This document shows, one piece after another, positions 5,551 to 6,925 of a stretch of DNA of 6,925 bases. The stretch's first letter is position 1; each line of letters begins with the position of its first letter. The position numbers were made by a program, and so were the translations under genes. The stretch is from Deltaproteobacteria bacterium (lineage in GTDB: Bacteria; Desulfobacterota; BSN033; UBA1163): positions 1-6,925 of the forward strand of contig VGSD01000155.1 of the NCBI GenBank assembly GCA_016875155.1, written 5' to 3'. Below the pieces are notes generated by a model, which made no database searches, was not told the DNA's origin, and saw only the letters and a list, made by a program, of their open reading frames with translations.

Positions 5551-5771
5551 GCCCTCTCCTCTCTCATGCGGTTTACATACTCCTGAGCGTCCTCATTCCC
5601 CCAAAGGCCTTTGCCAAGCCCATAGAGACTCTTCCAGTCGACGTCCCTTTTTGATGTGATTCCGGACTTTCTCAACCGGTGTGCGAGTTTCTCCACCAAT
5701 TTCAATTGGTCCTTTGGAGAGAGTCCTTCAATCACTTTTTCGATTTTTCCAAGCGTAGTTGCCCTTGGCAT
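5547..5771 (-). CDS. Antitoxin of the PIN-domain toxin
   Basis: The 74-residue protein sits immediately upstream of the toxin and overlaps it by 4 bp, the standard antitoxin position. Residues 8-36 form a helix of the LSPKDQLKLVEKL type found in many small antitoxins. Residues 46-74 are rich in W, G and charge (DWKSLYGLGKGLWG, then DAQEYVNRMREERA), a plausible toxin-wrapping tail that would block the PIN active site. There is no recognisable AbrB or ribbon-helix-helix DNA-binding motif, so calling it VapB in the strict sense is unsafe. AAAGGAG with GGAG six bases before the ATG is a good ribosome binding site. The operon probably represses itself through the palindrome just upstream. Confidence 0.83.
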   Translation of the reverse strand: MPRATTLGKIEKVIEGLSPKDQLKLVEKLAHRLRKSGITSKRDVDWKSLYGLGKGLWGNEDAQEYVNRMREERA

Positions 5772-5798
5772 AGTTATCTCCTTTTAATATATATCATT

Positions 5799-5813
5799 TA
5801 CCATAATATGGTA
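5799..5813. promoter_or_regulatory. Candidate toxin-antitoxin operator (palindrome)
   Basis: TACCAT-AAT-ATGGTA is a perfect 6-bp inverted repeat with a 3-bp spacer, 28 bp before the antitoxin start. It covers the predicted -10 hexamer of the operon, so a bound TA complex would block transcription, the usual conditional autoregulation of type II systems. Confidence 0.55.
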
Positions 5814-5829
5814 TCTTTATCAATTGCAA
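5803..5829 (-). promoter_or_regulatory. Predicted promoter of the toxin-antitoxin operon
   Basis: On the minus strand TTGCAA (5829-5824) and TATTAT (5808-5803) are separated by 15 bp, short but workable. The -10 lies inside the palindrome. The -35 lies in a second perfect palindrome, AATTGCAATT (5822-5831). A start near 5797 would give a leader of about 25 nt. Confidence 0.4.
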
Positions 5830-5953
5830 TTACAGGTCACTTTGTTTTTAACTCCATGTTGATCCAAAAGAATAGGTCCTCCAATTTCTTACCTGGAGAT
5901 AAAGTTGGGCAATATTATTACTTAAAGTTATGAAAAATATGAAAATTATTAGA

Positions 5954-5982
5954 TTGACTCATATAAGGCAACGTTTTATAAA
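5954..5982 (+). promoter_or_regulatory. Predicted sigma70 promoter of the citrate synthase-like gene
   Basis: TTGACT (5954-5959) and TATAAA (5977-5982) are separated by the ideal 17 bp. Transcription would begin near 5989, 33 nt before the ATG at 6022. The rest of the AT-rich gap between the TA operon and this gene (about 5830-5950) shows only a 5-bp CTCCA/TGGAG inverted repeat and no supportable gene. Confidence 0.75.
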
Positions 5983-6021
5983 TCTTTAAATATCATTCAT
6001 TCAAGAAAGGAGAAAAAAGAG

Positions 6022-6891
6022 ATGGCAGATCAATGGGGAGATCAATATGATCAGACAGGGAGGGAGCCGTTCCACTGGCAAACCTCGATTGCCTACAAGA
6101 CGGCAGATAAGATCGTCCTGAGAGGGTACGATACGACGGAGATGGCTGAAAAAGGGTGGAGTTTTGCGGCAGCCGTTTTTCTGCTGTTCCAGGGAAGGCT
6201 TCCAAAGGTTAACGAAGAGAAGATGCTTAACTTCTTTATGGTCGAATTCATGGAACATGCCATGTCCCCTTCGACGCTGACCGCAAGATGCTGCGCCTCC
6301 GGAAGGCCGGCACTCAATGCGGCCATTGCAGCAGGCATCATGACCTTTGGCGAGGCTCACGGCCCGGGACATCTGCACGGGATCATGGTCCACAAATATA
6401 TGGACATGGGTGAGAAAAATGGGTGGACCCTCGCGCAGATTGCCGAGCAACTGGTCAAGGATCATAAGGGGAAGAATATCATGGGTCTGGGGCAGCCCCA
6501 GCATATCCACGGCGATCCGAGAGCCATCCGGATCATGAAAATGGCAAGAGACCTGGGGGTCGCCGGAAAGTTTCACGATTTGCAGATTGAGATTGAGAAG
6601 GCGTTTGAGAAGATCAATGGAAAGAAGATCTGGACCAACGTGATCGGCGGCGGCAACTCGGTCTTTATGGACCTGGGATTCAGCCCGCTGGCTGCCTGGA
6701 CGATTGGAGTCCTCTGCCGCGGGTTCAGCTGTGGAGCCCATGCCATTGAGGAGATGACCCGGGAAAAAGCCTGGAGGGCATCGCGGACGACGAAGATGAT
6801 TAATCTTCTCGATCTTTCGATCCAAGGCCCCAAATATTATGACGGCCCGCCGGACAGGCCGGTTCCAAAACCGGAAGATCGAAAGGAATAA
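6022..6891 (+). CDS. Citrate synthase / citryl-CoA lyase-family protein with altered active site
   Basis: The 289 residues belong to the citrate synthase superfamily in its short form, similar in length to citryl-CoA lyase and the C-terminal part of ATP-citrate lyase (full citrate synthases are about 370-430). Family landmarks: IVLRGYD (31-37), AAAVFLLFQGRLP (49-61), H79 with SPSTLTAR (82-89), AIAAGIMTFGEAHG (101-114), GLGQPQHIHGDPRA (155-168), NV-x-G (206-209), MDLGFSP (216-222) and CR...GAHAIEE (232-244). His113 matches E. coli His264 (AHGG). However, the GxGH histidine (E. coli His305) is Gln158, and the NVD aspartate (E. coli Asp362) is Ile208. Standard citrate chemistry is therefore doubtful. 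It may be a regulatory or partner subunit, or an enzyme with another acyl-CoA reaction. The start is backed by AAGGAG (6007-6012) nine bases upstream. An AGGAG overlapping its stop codon suggests another gene follows. Confidence 0.82.
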   Translation: MADQWGDQYDQTGREPFHWQTSIAYKTADKIVLRGYDTTEMAEKGWSFAAAVFLLFQGRLPKVNEEKMLNFFMVEFMEHAMSPSTLTARCCASGRPALNAAIAAGIMTFGEAHGPGHLHGIMVHKYMDMGEKNGWTLAQIAEQLVKDHKGKNIMGLGQPQHIHGDPRAIRIMKMARDLGVAGKFHDLQIEIEKAFEKINGKKIWTNVIGGGNSVFMDLGFSPLAAWTIGVLCRGFSCGAHAIEEMTREKAWRASRTTKMINLLDLSIQGPKYYDGPPDRPVPKPEDRKE

Positions 6892-6925
6892 GGAGATTCA
6901 ATGTACGCTCGTTGATAAATTCGGT
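6891..6925 (+). other. AGGAG plus ATG of a possible next gene, closed after four codons
   Basis: AGGAG (6891-6895) overlaps the preceding stop and is five bases before an ATG at 6901, an ideal initiation site. The frame, however, reads only M-Y-A-R before TGA at 6913. The +1-shifted frame from 6911 reads V-D-K-F-G to the window edge but has no start codon of its own. TTG at 6912 is 16 nt from the AGGAG. Possible explanations are a real frameshift, a base-calling error, a tiny leader peptide, or a later true start. The window ends too soon to decide. Confidence 0.4.

Noticed and set aside
5679..5933. Plus-strand frame across the antitoxin start and the AT-rich gap
   Set aside because: It overlaps the well-supported antitoxin on the other strand, has no good ribosome binding site, and its composition follows AT-rich non-coding DNA.
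6001..6825. Minus-strand frame (274 codons) opposite the citrate synthase-like gene
   Set aside because: Antisense shadow; the plus-strand frame has the promoter, ribosome binding site and family motifs. The translation is Pro/Arg/Ser-rich without domain features.

Overview
The window is a stretch of bacterial chromosome with moderate GC. It uses sigma70-type promoters and strong AGGAG-type ribosome binding sites. The mix of genes suggests a strictly or facultatively anaerobic bacterium of the Deltaproteobacteria / Desulfobacterota (syntroph- or sulfate-reducer-like) type: a GlgC, a divergent PaaK-family CoA ligase, a bacterial HDAC-family deacetylase, a VapC-type toxin-antitoxin pair and a short citrate synthase/citryl-CoA lyase-like protein. 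That taxonomic guess is inference; no rRNA or marker gene is present.

Layout. (1) 1-1264, plus strand: the last 19 codons of an unidentified gene overlap by ATGA with glgC (ADP-glucose pyrophosphorylase), so this is the end of an operon. (2) 1265-2907, minus strand: a PaaK-like AMP-forming acyl-CoA ligase has its own near-consensus promoter at 2952-2980. Downstream on the same strand is a 59-codon gene for a heptad-patterned small protein (1292-1471). Between them lies a nest of inverted repeats, and a degenerate 7-bp tandem repeat sits where glgC and the small gene converge. (3) 3015-4998 region: a compact zinc-dependent HDAC-family deacetylase (minus) is divergent from a two-gene operon (plus) of an HD-domain phosphohydrolase and an ADP-ribose-pyrophosphatase-type Nudix hydrolase, with back-to-back promoters in the 127-bp gap. 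(4) 5104-5771, minus: a VapBC-like toxin-antitoxin operon with an ATGA overlap and a 15-bp palindrome over its predicted -10. (5) 6022-6891, plus: a short citrate synthase-superfamily protein behind a strong promoter (TTGACT-17-TATAAA), followed by an AGGAG and an ATG that opens only a four-codon frame before the window ends.

Working together. The glycogen gene, the TA pair and the citrate synthase-like gene look like independent units. The middle block may be linked: HDAC-family (AcuC-like) deacetylases are known to act on the catalytic lysine of AMP-forming acyl-CoA synthetases, and such a ligase is next door. Nudix ADP-ribose pyrophosphatases clear ADP-ribose and its acetylated forms. A functional link is a hypothesis only.

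The strongest oddity is the citrate synthase-like protein. By motif alignment it has lost two of the three catalytic residues (the GxGH histidine is Gln and the NVD aspartate is Ile) while keeping the fold motifs. It is therefore a candidate non-canonical enzyme or pseudo-enzyme subunit. I see no CRISPR array, tRNA, rRNA, insertion sequence, phage gene or defence cluster beyond the TA pair, and no complete new multi-gene system.
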